Shown here in pieces: positions 29,109 to 38,053 of a stretch of DNA of 40,245 nt. Under the pieces are notes generated by a model that did not search any database, was not told the DNA's origin, and worked only from the letters and a program-made list of their open reading frames with translations. The stretch covers positions 1 through 40,245 of the forward strand of contig JABBAU010000051.1 of NCBI GenBank assembly GCA_018607785.1, in the 5' to 3' direction. This DNA is from Methylobacillus sp. Lineage in GTDB: Bacteria > Pseudomonadota > Gammaproteobacteria > Burkholderiales > Methylophilaceae. Positions within the stretch are counted from its first letter, which is position 1, and each line of letters begins with the position of its first letter. The position numbers were made by a program, and so were the translations under genes.

Positions 29109-29603
29109 TTAGCTTTCTAATTTCATATTTAAAACTTTTTGCTCTTGATTTTTTGAAAACTCCTCAAGCCTATCTTTAAGGTCTTTATTTTGCTCTGAAA
29201 GTAGCCTCACTACAAAAAGTGCAGCATTATAGGCTCCTGCTTCGCCAATTGCAAAAGTTGCAACAGGGATCCCTTTTGGCATTTGTACGATAGAAAGCAA
29301 TGAGTCTTTGCCTTCTAAATAAGTTGTTTTAATGGGCACCCCCAATACAGGAAGGTTTGTTTTAGAGGCAATCATACCAGGAAGATGAGCAGCGCCTCCG
29401 GCGCCCGCAATAATTACTTTAAACCCATTCGATTCTGCATCGCTTGCAAATGAATACATAAGGTCAGGCGTTCTATGAGCAGAAACAACCTCGGCTTTAT
29501 AATTAATTCCGAAATCATCTAAAATTGTTGCCGCATGCTTCATTGTTGGCCAATCACTGTCTGAACCCATCACAATCGCAACAACCACTTTTTCTTTATT
29601 CAT
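29109..29603 (-). CDS. purE: N5-carboxyaminoimidazole ribonucleotide mutase
   Basis: PurE converts N5-CAIR to CAIR, the step after PurK. The 164-residue product has the class I signatures AIVMGSDSDWPTMKHAA, EVVSAHRTPDLMYSFA and IAGAGGAAHLPGMIASKT. A strong ribosome-binding site (GGGGGAG) sits just before the ATG. The gene lies 17 bases after the proB stop on the same strand, so purE-purK may be read through from obgE-proB or from a promoter inside proB. Confidence 0.97.
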   Translation of the reverse strand: MNKEKVVVAIVMGSDSDWPTMKHAATILDDFGINYKAEVVSAHRTPDLMYSFASDAESNGFKVIIAGAGGAAHLPGMIASKTNLPVLGVPIKTTYLEGKDSLLSIVQMPKGIPVATFAIGEAGAYNAALFVVRLLSEQNKDLKDRLEEFSKNQEQKVLNMKLES

Positions 29604-29620
29604 TTCTCCCCCTTAAGATT

Positions 29621-30739
29621 TTAAAGAATTACAAGATTATCTCTATGAATAATATTAACCTCATTTACAAAGCCTAAAACAGATTTAATTTCGTTACTTG
29701 ATATTCCACAAATCTTTTTTGATTCATCTGAGCTATAATTTACTAGACCTTTAGCTATCTCTTTACCCATATGATCTATACAAATAACAACTTCACCTCG
29801 CTCGAACTTACCTTCAACCTTTAAAACACCAACAGGGAGAAGACTTTTACCCTTGTCCAATAAAGCTAAAGACGCTCCCTCATCTAAAATTAATTTTCCA
29901 CAACTTCTAAGGTTATCAGCAAGCCACTTTTTTTTTGCTAATTTTTTTTCAAGCCTTGATTCTAAAAAAGTACCCACCGACTTATCATTAAATAGCTTAA
30001 ATAATGTTTCATGCGTTTTTCCATTTGCAATAATGGTATGCGTTCCGCTTAAAGACGCTCTTCGAGCAGCTTCAATTTTTGTAGCCATACCTCCTGTTCC
30101 ATAAGCTGAAGATGTTTTTTTTGCTATTAAATCAAGTTGTTTATCATCAGTAAAAGCTTTTTCTAAAAGAGAGGCATTTTTATTGATAGTAGGATCATCA
30201 GAGAATAAACCTTCTTGGTCAGTTAATAAAACTAGATAATCTGCTTCGATGAGGTTGGCCACCATTGCTGCAAGGTTATCATTATCACCAAATTGTATTT
30301 CCTCAGTTGAAACAGTATCATTTTCATTAATGATCGGAACTACCCCTCTTCCAATTAAGTTATTTATTGTTGATCGCGCATTTAAATATCTTTTTCTATC
30401 ACTCAAGTCTTCATGAGTTAATAAAACTTGAGCAGCAATTTTTTTGTTTTGCATAAATGCATCTTTATAGGCTTGGGCTAAATCCATTTGACCTACAGCT
30501 GCAGCAGCCTGAAGATCACTTAAGGTACTAGGCTTTACTTCTACTTTGAGTTTTTTAAGGCCAGCAAAAACTGCGCCACTTGAAACAATAACCACCCCAA
30601 TCCCACTATCAAGCCAACCAGATACCTCTGAAGATAATTTAGTTAAAAACTCTTCATCAAACCCCAAATTATTAGTTATGGTGCTTGTACCGATTTTTAT
30701 AACAATTTTTTTTGATTCAGAAAATTTAAATTTTTTCAT
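29621..30739 (-). CDS. proB: Glutamate 5-kinase
   Basis: ProB phosphorylates glutamate as the first step of proline synthesis; its product is passed to ProA (9353). The 372-residue protein has an amino-acid kinase domain (about 1-260) with VIKIGTSTITN, VIVSSGAVFAGL, IINENDTVSTEEIQFGDND and GTGGMATKIEAA. A C-terminal PUA domain follows (about 278-365, starting with LILDEGASLALL). The start lies three bases after the obgE stop. The obgE-proB order is conserved in Betaproteobacteria. Confidence 0.97.
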   Translation of the reverse strand: MKKFKFSESKKIVIKIGTSTITNNLGFDEEFLTKLSSEVSGWLDSGIGVVIVSSGAVFAGLKKLKVEVKPSTLSDLQAAAAVGQMDLAQAYKDAFMQNKKIAAQVLLTHEDLSDRKRYLNARSTINNLIGRGVVPIINENDTVSTEEIQFGDNDNLAAMVANLIEADYLVLLTDQEGLFSDDPTINKNASLLEKAFTDDKQLDLIAKKTSSAYGTGGMATKIEAARRASLSGTHTIIANGKTHETLFKLFNDKSVGTFLESRLEKKLAKKKWLADNLRSCGKLILDEGASLALLDKGKSLLPVGVLKVEGKFERGEVVICIDHMGKEIAKGLVNYSSDESKKICGISSNEIKSVLGFVNEVNIIHRDNLVIL

Positions 30740-30742
30740 ATT

Positions 30743-31791
<1,049 letters not shown>

Positions 31792-31810
31792 AATTAGAAT
31801 TATTTTTTCC

Positions 31811-32068
31811 TTATGAAGGCGAAACGTTAACTAGCCTTCTTTTTAAAGCACCTTTGGTTGTGAAGCTAACCTTACCAGCCACCTTAGCAAATAATGTATG
31901 GTCTTTTCCTAGCCCAACATTTTCACCTGGGTGCATTTTAGTTCCACGTTGTCTAAGTATTATTCCACCAGCTTTGACGTGTTGGTCTCCAAATATTTTT
32001 AAACCTAATCTTTTAGATTCTGAATCTCTACCGTTTCTAGAGCTACCGCCTGCTTTTTTATGTGCCAT
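31811..32068 (-). CDS. rpmA: 50S ribosomal protein L27
   Basis: L27 reaches toward the peptidyl-transferase centre of the large subunit. The 85-residue product starts [20 protein letters not shown] and contains [21 protein letters not shown] and [14 protein letters not shown], all diagnostic. The N terminus begins directly with the functional AHKK sequence, so no prepeptide is present, unlike in Firmicutes. It lies nine bases after rplU and before a terminator. Confidence 0.97.
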   Translation of the reverse strand: MAHKKAGGSSRNGRDSESKRLGLKIFGDQHVKAGGIILRQRGTKMHPGENVGLGKDHTLFAKVAGKVSFTTKGALKRRLVNVSPS

Positions 32069-32077
32069 TAAAAACCC

Positions 32078-32392
32078 TTATTTAACAATTATTTTATCAA
32101 TTTTAATTTCTGTAAAACTCTGTCTATGTCCTTGCGATTTTTTATAATGTTTTCTTCTATTCATCTTGAATATTTTAACTTTTTCACCCCTGCCATGAGA
32201 AACGACCGTTGTATTTACAACTGCGCCTTTAACTAATGGGGTTCCAATGGTTACTTTTTCACCGTCAATGACTGAAAGAACATTATCTATATTATAAGCT
32301 TTACCAACTTCAGCACTCAATTTTTCAACCTTTAGGAGTTGACCTTCTGAGACTTTAAACTGTTTACCGCCTGTCTTGATTAATGCATACAT
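32078..32392 (-). CDS. rplU: 50S ribosomal protein L21
   Basis: L21 is a large-subunit protein that binds 23S rRNA. The 104-residue product starts [20 protein letters not shown] and ends with the RNA-binding [20 protein letters not shown]. It is the first gene of rplU-rpmA, has a consensus promoter 34 bases upstream, and diverges from ispB. This is the classic ispB / rplU-rpmA-obgE arrangement. Confidence 0.97.
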   Translation of the reverse strand: MYALIKTGGKQFKVSEGQLLKVEKLSAEVGKAYNIDNVLSVIDGEKVTIGTPLVKGAVVNTTVVSHGRGEKVKIFKMNRRKHYKKSQGHRQSFTEIKIDKIIVK

Positions 32393-32425
32393 CAGTGCAA
32401 CCTTTATAACTTAAATAGACTCGCG

Positions 32426-32454
32426 ATTATACTGAAAAAAAATTAATATATCAA
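32426..32454 (-). promoter_or_regulatory. Sigma-70 promoter of rplU-rpmA
   Basis: On the minus strand TTGATA (32454-32449) and a perfect TATAAT (32431-32426) are separated by exactly 17 bases, the best consensus promoter in the window. A GC-rich GCGAG follows the -10, a discriminator of the kind seen in stringently controlled ribosomal genes; that control is inferred. The leader to rplU is about 27 bases. Confidence 0.8.
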
Positions 32455-32567
32455 TTACTAGTAGGCTTGATTTTAATAAAATTACCTTTTACCAACTTTT
32501 GATTTATCGGCTGATTGATTCTTCGTATGTTAAAATTTTCCATTTCAAGTTAGATGATAAAATCAGA

Positions 32568-33536
32568 GTGAAGCTCAAAGAAATCACAAAACCTATTCAT
32601 GACCACCTTAATTGCGTTGATAAAGTAATTAAAAGCCACCTAAGCTCTGATATTCCTGTTATAAATCAAATTTCAACGTATATATTGAATAGTGGTGGGA
32701 AAAAAATGCGCCCAATTTTCCACTTACTCTTAGCCGGTCTAGATGGAAAAATAACTAAGTCAAATCATGATGTTGCTGCAATCATAGAATTTATTCATAC
32801 AGCAACTCTGCTTCACGATGATGTTGTTGATCAATCTACAAAAAGACGTAATATTCAAACGGCTAATGCAGTTTTTGGAAATTCAGCAAGTATTCTTGTT
32901 GGCGATTTTCTATATTCACGTTCTTTTCAAATGATGGTCAAAATAGATGACATGAGCGTTATGAAAGTCCTAGCTGATGCCACAAATAAAATTTCTGAAG
33001 GGGAAGTGCTCCAACTGATTAATAGTCATAATCCTCAAATTAATGAAACGCAATATTTTGAAGTAATTGATTTTAAGACTGCAAAATTATTTGAAGCTTG
33101 TGGAAAAATTGCAGCAATTTTAAATAAAAAGAATAGTAATCAAATTGAGCTTTACTCTCAAATAGGCAAACATTTTGGAATAATTTTTCAATTGGCAGAT
33201 GATATTCTAGATTATTCTGGTAATTCAAATGAGATTGGGAAGAATATTGGTGATGACCTTAGAGAGGGAAAGGTAACGCTTCCTTTAATCTTGACGATAA
33301 AGATGTCTAACAGTAAAGATAGGGAAATTTTAAATACCGCTATTAAAACAGGTGATATCAACTATCTACCCAGCATAGTGTCTCTCATCCAAAAAAATGG
33401 TGCAATTGATGAAATAAAAGAAATTGCAAACGAACACCTTGATAAAATTGAGGCACTTCTTGATGGAGATCACGACAAGGTCTTTCAAGAAAGTTTATTC
33501 AACCTCGCTAAATTCTCATTATTTAGATCAATTTAA
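32568..33536 (+). CDS. ispB: Octaprenyl diphosphate synthase (trans-isoprenyl diphosphate synthase)
   Basis: IspB builds the long isoprenoid side chain of ubiquinone. The product of 322 residues has both aspartate-rich motifs, LLHDDVVDQSTKRRN and FQLADDILDYSG, plus GGKKMRPIFHLL and GDFLYSRSF. GTG at 32568 gives the usual IspB length and start region; the longer open frame from TTG at 32499 adds 23 residues with no family match and runs into the promoter zone. The exact chain length made cannot be read from the sequence. It diverges from rplU and converges on a small unknown gene. Confidence 0.9.
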   Translation: MKLKEITKPIHDHLNCVDKVIKSHLSSDIPVINQISTYILNSGGKKMRPIFHLLLAGLDGKITKSNHDVAAIIEFIHTATLLHDDVVDQSTKRRNIQTANAVFGNSASILVGDFLYSRSFQMMVKIDDMSVMKVLADATNKISEGEVLQLINSHNPQINETQYFEVIDFKTAKLFEACGKIAAILNKKNSNQIELYSQIGKHFGIIFQLADDILDYSGNSNEIGKNIGDDLREGKVTLPLILTIKMSNSKDREILNTAIKTGDINYLPSIVSLIQKNGAIDEIKEIANEHLDKIEALLDGDHDKVFQESLFNLAKFSLFRSI

Positions 33537-33545
33537 ATGGTCAAA

Positions 33546-33887
33546 TTAGTGAAGAGAAATTTTTTCACCGTCATCGATATTAAAGTAACTTAATTTAGCT
33601 ACAGAGCTTCTTTTTTTAATTAAATCACCCTCAAATACTGATTTTTCGTCAATGAAAACAATTGCATGGCCAGAATGATATAAAGTTACTTCTGCATTTT
33701 GACTTTTAAATTTTAAATGATATGAAACATAATGTTCGTTTTCGGATTCAGACCATATTTCCCAACCTTTGCCTCCAGTTAGTTGCTCAAGCCACTTTCC
33801 TAAATCAAGCTCTACTTTACAAACAACTGCGTCTGAGAAAATCAAATCATTTTTTTTAAGTTTATTATTTTTTTCGTTATTATTCAT
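33546..33887 (-). CDS. Hypothetical protein, 113 residues
   Basis: I do not recognise this family. The product starts with a lysine/asparagine-rich stretch (about residues 1-14), then a region that looks mostly beta-strand, with VCKVELDLGKWLEQLTGGKGWEIW, HYVSYHLKFKS, AEVTLYHSGHAIVFIDE and VFEGDLI. There is no signal peptide or membrane segment, so it is probably cytoplasmic. It stands alone on the minus strand, nine bases from the convergent ispB stop and divergent from coaE. The codon use is like its neighbours and the protein has varied composition, so it is likely a real gene and not a chance frame. Confidence 0.7.
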   Translation of the reverse strand: MNNNEKNNKLKKNDLIFSDAVVCKVELDLGKWLEQLTGGKGWEIWSESENEHYVSYHLKFKSQNAEVTLYHSGHAIVFIDEKSVFEGDLIKKRSSVAKLSYFNIDDGEKISLH

Positions 33888-33960
33888 ATCTATTTATACA
33901 ATCTATCATATAATCAATAGCATTAATATGGTGATAGTTTTATAAATTTAAAGGTCTACT

Positions 33961-34566
33961 ATGTATATTATTGGATTAACTGGTGGTATTGGTTCCGGTA
34001 AGAGTACAGCTGCAAATATACTCAAAGACATGGGTTTTAAAATTATAGACCTTGATCAAATTACGCATAAAGTTTTAAAGTCTGGAGAATCTGGGCATAA
34101 AAAAATTTCAGAAAATTTTGGTAGAAAATATTTTGATAATGAAGGTAATATTCTTAGAGATAAATTGAAGGAAGATATATTTTCATCAAATGATTTAAAA
34201 AAAAGAATTGAATTAATCTTGCATCCTATAATTTTTGATGAATGTGAATCTGAATTAAATAACTTAACAGAAGAAAAATATGTGGTAATAGTAATTCCTT
34301 TACTTTTTGAGACAAAAAATTATTTGAAACTAATTTCACAATCATTATTAATCGATTGTGATGAAAAATTACAATTAAAAAGAGTAATTGAGAGAGATGA
34401 TATTTCTGAAGCTTTTGCAAGAAGGATTGTTACAAATCAAATGAGCAGGAAAGATAAGATAAAATTAGCAGATAAGGTTATATTAAATAATAGTAATTTT
34501 GATAATTTAAGAGATCAGTTAGAAAATTATTATAAAGTTTTACTTAAGGAAAAAAATAGTGCATAA
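33961..34566 (+). CDS. coaE: Dephospho-CoA kinase
   Basis: CoaE phosphorylates dephospho-CoA in the last step of coenzyme A synthesis. The 201-residue protein begins with the P-loop MYIIGLTGGIGSGKSTAAN, followed by IIDLDQITHKVL, LHPIIFDECE, VVIVIPLLFETK and RVIERDDIS, which are typical. It starts the plus-strand run coaE-zapD-yacG. Its last eight bases overlap the zapD start. Confidence 0.96.
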   Translation: MYIIGLTGGIGSGKSTAANILKDMGFKIIDLDQITHKVLKSGESGHKKISENFGRKYFDNEGNILRDKLKEDIFSSNDLKKRIELILHPIIFDECESELNNLTEEKYVVIVIPLLFETKNYLKLISQSLLIDCDEKLQLKRVIERDDISEAFARRIVTNQMSRKDKIKLADKVILNNSNFDNLRDQLENYYKVLLKEKNSA

Positions 34567-35299
34567 ATTTGAATTACCACTTAATGAAAGAATTCGTAGG
34601 TTAATTTCATTAGAAAATGTTTTTACAAGGCTAAATAACCAAATTAACAATATGAATGCTTTTTCTGAATTTTCTTGTTTTCAATCGTATTTCCATATGC
34701 ATGCAGTAGCTTCAAGAGCGGACATAAAAATAGAAATTGTTCAGGAACTTGACAAATTGATCACCAAGAAAAAGCTACTTAGTAAAACCAAAAAAAATTT
34801 AGAGCAAATTAAAAAGTTAGTTACTGCAAAAAAAGACCTAGACAAGCTTAACGTCACACAAGGAAATTTTTTTGGCAATGATAAGTTTTTACAAGAAATC
34901 AAAACCGCATCCATAAGTCCATCAGGCATTGTATCGAGTGATCTCCCCCGACTTCAACTTTGGATTCAATCAAATAGTCCAAAAACAAAACAAAACTATT
35001 TTATAAAGAAGATAGAACCCTATATACCTATCTTTAATAGCCTCAGAACTTACCTAGAAATTATAAGAGATACGATAAAATTTGAGAGTTTAAGTAGCTT
35101 GGAAAATGGGTTGGTAAGTTACCAATTAGATCCCGCTGCTAAACATGATCTAATTCAAATACAAACACCACAAAAATTGAATTTATTCCCTAATCTCACA
35201 TCAAATAAGTACACAATAAATATACAATTTAATTCAACTAATAAAGCTATAAAATTAAAAAAACCAATTAAATTTAAAATAGGCGTAAGTCATCAATAA
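34559..35299 (+). CDS. zapD: Cell division protein ZapD
   Basis: ZapD (old family name DUF1342/YacF) cross-links FtsZ filaments at midcell. The 246-residue product starts with the family sequence FELPLNERIRRLISLENVF. It has a helical N-terminal half with ELDKLITKKKLL and a C-terminal half with SDLPRLQLWIQSNSPKTKQN and LEIIRDTIKF. The start is GTG at 34559, overlapping coaE by eight bases; no ATG lies near the conserved start. The coaE-zapD-yacG order is standard in Beta- and Gammaproteobacteria and supports the call. Confidence 0.92.
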   Translation: MHKFELPLNERIRRLISLENVFTRLNNQINNMNAFSEFSCFQSYFHMHAVASRADIKIEIVQELDKLITKKKLLSKTKKNLEQIKKLVTAKKDLDKLNVTQGNFFGNDKFLQEIKTASISPSGIVSSDLPRLQLWIQSNSPKTKQNYFIKKIEPYIPIFNSLRTYLEIIRDTIKFESLSSLENGLVSYQLDPAAKHDLIQIQTPQKLNLFPNLTSNKYTINIQFNSTNKAIKLKKPIKFKIGVSHQ

Positions 35300-35306
35300 T
35301 TAACAA

Positions 35307-35474
35307 GTGAAAAATTGTCCTACATGTTCAAAGTTATTTGATCCTGAACAAAATGCCTCATACAAACCTTTTTGTTCGGAGAGATGCAAACTAATCGATC
35401 TTGGTGCCTGGGCATCAGAAAAATTCATCATTAAAGGAAAAAAAAATGTTACATCATCTGAGAACGAAACTTAG
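35307..35474 (+). CDS. yacG: DNA gyrase inhibitor YacG (small zinc protein)
   Basis: YacG is a small zinc-binding protein that in E. coli binds GyrB and inhibits DNA gyrase. The 55-residue product, too short for many gene finders, reads [10 protein letters not shown] near the start, then [19 protein letters not shown], giving the four zinc cysteines (CPTC and CSERC) and the family LIDLGxWxxE motif. The start is GTG at 35307, eight bases after the zapD stop. Its last 29 bases overlap the next gene in another frame. Its position after coaE-zapD is the conserved one. Confidence 0.92.
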   Translation: MKNCPTCSKLFDPEQNASYKPFCSERCKLIDLGAWASEKFIIKGKKNVTSSENET

Positions 35475-35877
35475 TTTATTATTAATTTTAATACCATCAA
35501 TTGTATTTTCAGCCGATAATATTTCTATTTCAAACGCATTTATTAAAAAACCAAGGCCAGGTGTAGATGTTACAGCTGGGTTTGCCACAATTAATTCTAA
35601 TATCGAGCTTAAAGTGATGAAAGTTTCTAATAAGAATTTTAAAAATATTGAGTTACATTCTATGAAGATGAATTATGGGGTCATGGAAATGCGAAAATTA
35701 ACTGAGCCCAAACTAGGCCCTAATTCCCCATTAGTGCTGACGCCAGGCAGCGATCATCTAATGTTATTTGGTATAAATAAAGAGTTAAAATCTGGAGAAA
35801 AAGTAGACTTAACTTTTCTATTTAATGATAATAAAGGCAAAGACATAACAAAAGTCTTTAAATTTACTATTAAATAA
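35446..35877 (+). CDS. Periplasmic copper chaperone, PCuAC family
   Basis: PCuAC proteins bind Cu(I) in the periplasm and help fill the copper sites of cytochrome oxidase. The 143-residue product has a signal peptide (hydrophobic residues about 9-20, cleavage after FSA). The copper motif H(M)-x10-M-x21-H-x-M is present: [12 protein letters not shown] and, later, HLMLFGI. ATG at 35446 has the ribosome-binding site AAAGG and sits within the end of yacG (29-base overlap). An earlier in-frame GTG at 35401 would put 15 charged residues before the signal peptide. It converges on the Nudix-ThiE gene. Confidence 0.87.
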   Translation: MLHHLRTKLSLLLILIPSIVFSADNISISNAFIKKPRPGVDVTAGFATINSNIELKVMKVSNKNFKNIELHSMKMNYGVMEMRKLTEPKLGPNSPLVLTPGSDHLMLFGINKELKSGEKVDLTFLFNDNKGKDITKVFKFTIK

Positions 35878-35883
35878 CATGCA

Positions 35884-36912
35884 TTAGAAATTCCAAAAAT
35901 CTCTTTGAGAAGCTATACCAATTGCACCATTTTCAAAAGATAATGCGATATCATTTTTTTTCATACCGCCTATGGCATAAACTGGTAAATTAGATTTTTC
36001 GGCTAAATTTTTAAATTTATTCCAACCCATAAAGTCACCATTTGGATGAGACAGAGTTTTTTTTACTGGACCTAAAACCACGTAATCAGCGTTTTTTTCT
36101 TCGGCTACTTCTAAATCTTTTTTTGAGTGACATGAAACACCTACTAATAAGTCGTTGGGAAAATTTTCTAACTCATATAACTGTATAGAGTTTAAATGTA
36201 CGCCGTCAAGTTCATATTTATAGGCTAAATCAATACTTCCATTTATTATGATTTTTACATTTGTTCTTTTAAGTAGCCTTTTTATCTGCTTGATAAAAGT
36301 AATTAAATCCTTTTCTGAAAGAGCTTTCTCTCTTATTTGTAAAAACTTTAAATCTTGGTCAATTTTATTTTTAAGAATTTGAAAAAAATTTTCACTTTGC
36401 ATTTCTTGAAGGTTGGTAATTGCATAAATATCTCCAAGATCATTTTTTAATGCCTTATGAATTATTTGGTTTGGTGGAAGAATTTTTTTTGAGTTAAAGG
36501 ATTTAAGATTCACCCATTTTAATTCTTGCCCCTCTTTTCCTCCTATTTTTCCAGACCAAGATAAAACTAAGAAAAAGAACAAAGTAGTAATTTTATTATT
36601 TTCAATAACGCGTCTTGTTGTCCATTGCTTATATTTTTTAACAACAATACCTAATTCTTCAAAAATTTCTCTTTTAAGTGCTTCTGCAGGTTTCTCATTT
36701 TTTTCTAGCTTACCCCCCGGAAACTCCCACCAGCCAGGCCAACTTTGAGAATTTAGCCTTTTGCCTAATAAGTATTTAGCATCAGAATCCTTAAGTATTC
36801 CAACAGCTACTTGAATATTAGTGATGTTATGTTCTGTATTCAGAATTAATTTCGATGTACTTATGAGATAGGTCAGTGGTCCATATTGTTGCTTCTGTAT
36901 GACCTCTACCAA
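35884..36912 (-). CDS. Nudix hydrolase / ThiE-like fusion protein
   Basis: A two-domain protein, as found in many Beta- and Gammaproteobacteria. The first half is a MutT-type Nudix domain with WPGWWEFPGGKLEKNEKP and REIFEELGI, a complete Nudix box; such enzymes clean up oxidised nucleotides such as 8-oxo-dGTP. The second half is a thiamine-phosphate-synthase-like barrel with ELDGVHLNS, VGVSCHSKKDLEVA, VVLGPVKKT and PVYAIGGMKK. The metal/substrate residues of true ThiE are altered (NGSIDLA where ThiE has a ND motif), so catalysis there is doubtful. The start is unclear: TTG at 36912 overlaps argJ by 86 bases, and no ATG, GTG or TTG lies between it and the Nudix domain (conserved part from about 36816). 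Coordinates show the longest frame. Confidence 0.82.
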   Translation of the reverse strand: MVEVIQKQQYGPLTYLISTSKLILNTEHNITNIQVAVGILKDSDAKYLLGKRLNSQSWPGWWEFPGGKLEKNEKPAEALKREIFEELGIVVKKYKQWTTRRVIENNKITTLFFFLVLSWSGKIGGKEGQELKWVNLKSFNSKKILPPNQIIHKALKNDLGDIYAITNLQEMQSENFFQILKNKIDQDLKFLQIREKALSEKDLITFIKQIKRLLKRTNVKIIINGSIDLAYKYELDGVHLNSIQLYELENFPNDLLVGVSCHSKKDLEVAEEKNADYVVLGPVKKTLSHPNGDFMGWNKFKNLAEKSNLPVYAIGGMKKNDIALSFENGAIGIASQRDFWNF

Positions 36913-38053
36913 GACTTATAGAAAGCTTTATCTCATCTTTTTTCATTTCTGATGCAATTTTTCTTTCATCATACGAAGTTGAAATAGCGCCTGCATTGGC
37001 AAATAAAATTTCATTAATATATACATTTATTTTATTCAAATTAAGATCTTTAACTTTACTATTTCCTATAGCAGATAATACTCTTCCTAAGTTTGCATCT
37101 GAGGCAAAAAATGCTGTCTTAACTAATGGTGAATTAGCGATGGACATACCGACCATTTTTGCCTCTTTTTGATTTAAAGCCTCATTGACATGAATTGTCA
37201 TAAATTTTGTTGCTCCCTCACCATCTCTAACAATTGATTTAGCAAGCAGAGTAGCGACATCAGAAATAGCTGATTTAACTTTTGTATAATCATCACTATT
37301 TTTTTTCAAGCTAAGGTTTCTACTAGCAGGTATGCCCATCAATATAAACGAGTCATTTGTAGATGTATCTCCATCAACTGATATGCAATTAAAAGTACTT
37401 TCACATACCTCTTTTATTAATTCGTTTAGCATTATTTTTGTAATGGAAATATCTACCGCAATAAAAGCTAACATAGTTGCCATGTTGGGATAAATCATGC
37501 CAGACCCCTTGCATATCCCTGTTATTGTCACACTTTGATCCTTAAGTTTAATTTTCTTTGAATAAATTTTTGGGACAGTATCTGTTGTCATAATCGACTC
37601 AGCGGCCTCTAGCCAATTATTTTCAGAAAAATTAGTTAACGCCTCAGGTATTGCCTTGTTAATTTTTTCTACAGGTAATTTTGACATAATCAGACCTGTT
37701 GAAAAGGGAAGAATTTGTTTTTGCTCGACACCCAGATGTTTTGCTAAAGATTTACAAACAGAATTTGTATCATCAATGCCTTGTTTACCCATTCCGGCAT
37801 TTGCACAACCACTGTTTACAATAAGCGCTCTAATTTCATTTCCTTTCTTTAAGTGCTCTTTAGCAACGATAACTGGCGCTGCACAAAATTGATTCTGCGT
37901 AAACACGCCGGCCACTGAACTATTTTCTGGGATTGATATGACTAATAAATCAGATGAATTCATACTTTTAATACCAGCATTAGCGACGCCCAACTTTAAG
38001 CCCTTAATGACATTAATATTTTCTTTAGTATTTTTTTTCAAATTTATAGCCAT
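36827..38053 (-). CDS. argJ: Bifunctional ornithine acetyltransferase / N-acetylglutamate synthase
   Basis: ArgJ moves the acetyl group from N-acetylornithine to glutamate in the cyclic arginine pathway. The product of 408 residues has ENSSVAGVFTQNQFCAAPV, IVNSGCANAGMGKQG, and KGSGMIYPNMATMLAFI, in which the chain cleaves itself before the Thr of ATML. Later come SVDGDTSTNDSF and VRDGEGATKF. ATG at 38053, nine bases after GGAG, is preferred over ATG at 38068; it overlaps the cysS stop by one base (TAATG). It lies between cysS and the Nudix-ThiE gene. Confidence 0.95.
   Translation of the reverse strand: MAINLKKNTKENINVIKGLKLGVANAGIKSMNSSDLLVISIPENSSVAGVFTQNQFCAAPVIVAKEHLKKGNEIRALIVNSGCANAGMGKQGIDDTNSVCKSLAKHLGVEQKQILPFSTGLIMSKLPVEKINKAIPEALTNFSENNWLEAAESIMTTDTVPKIYSKKIKLKDQSVTITGICKGSGMIYPNMATMLAFIAVDISITKIMLNELIKEVCESTFNCISVDGDTSTNDSFILMGIPASRNLSLKKNSDDYTKVKSAISDVATLLAKSIVRDGEGATKFMTIHVNEALNQKEAKMVGMSIANSPLVKTAFFASDANLGRVLSAIGNSKVKDLNLNKINVYINEILFANAGAISTSYDERKIASEMKKDEIKLSISLGRGHTEATIWTTDLSHKYIEINSEYRT

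Noticed and set aside
32499-32567. Longer ispB frame from TTG 32499
   Set aside because: It gives an N-terminal extension without similarity to IspB. GTG at 32568 gives the usual length.
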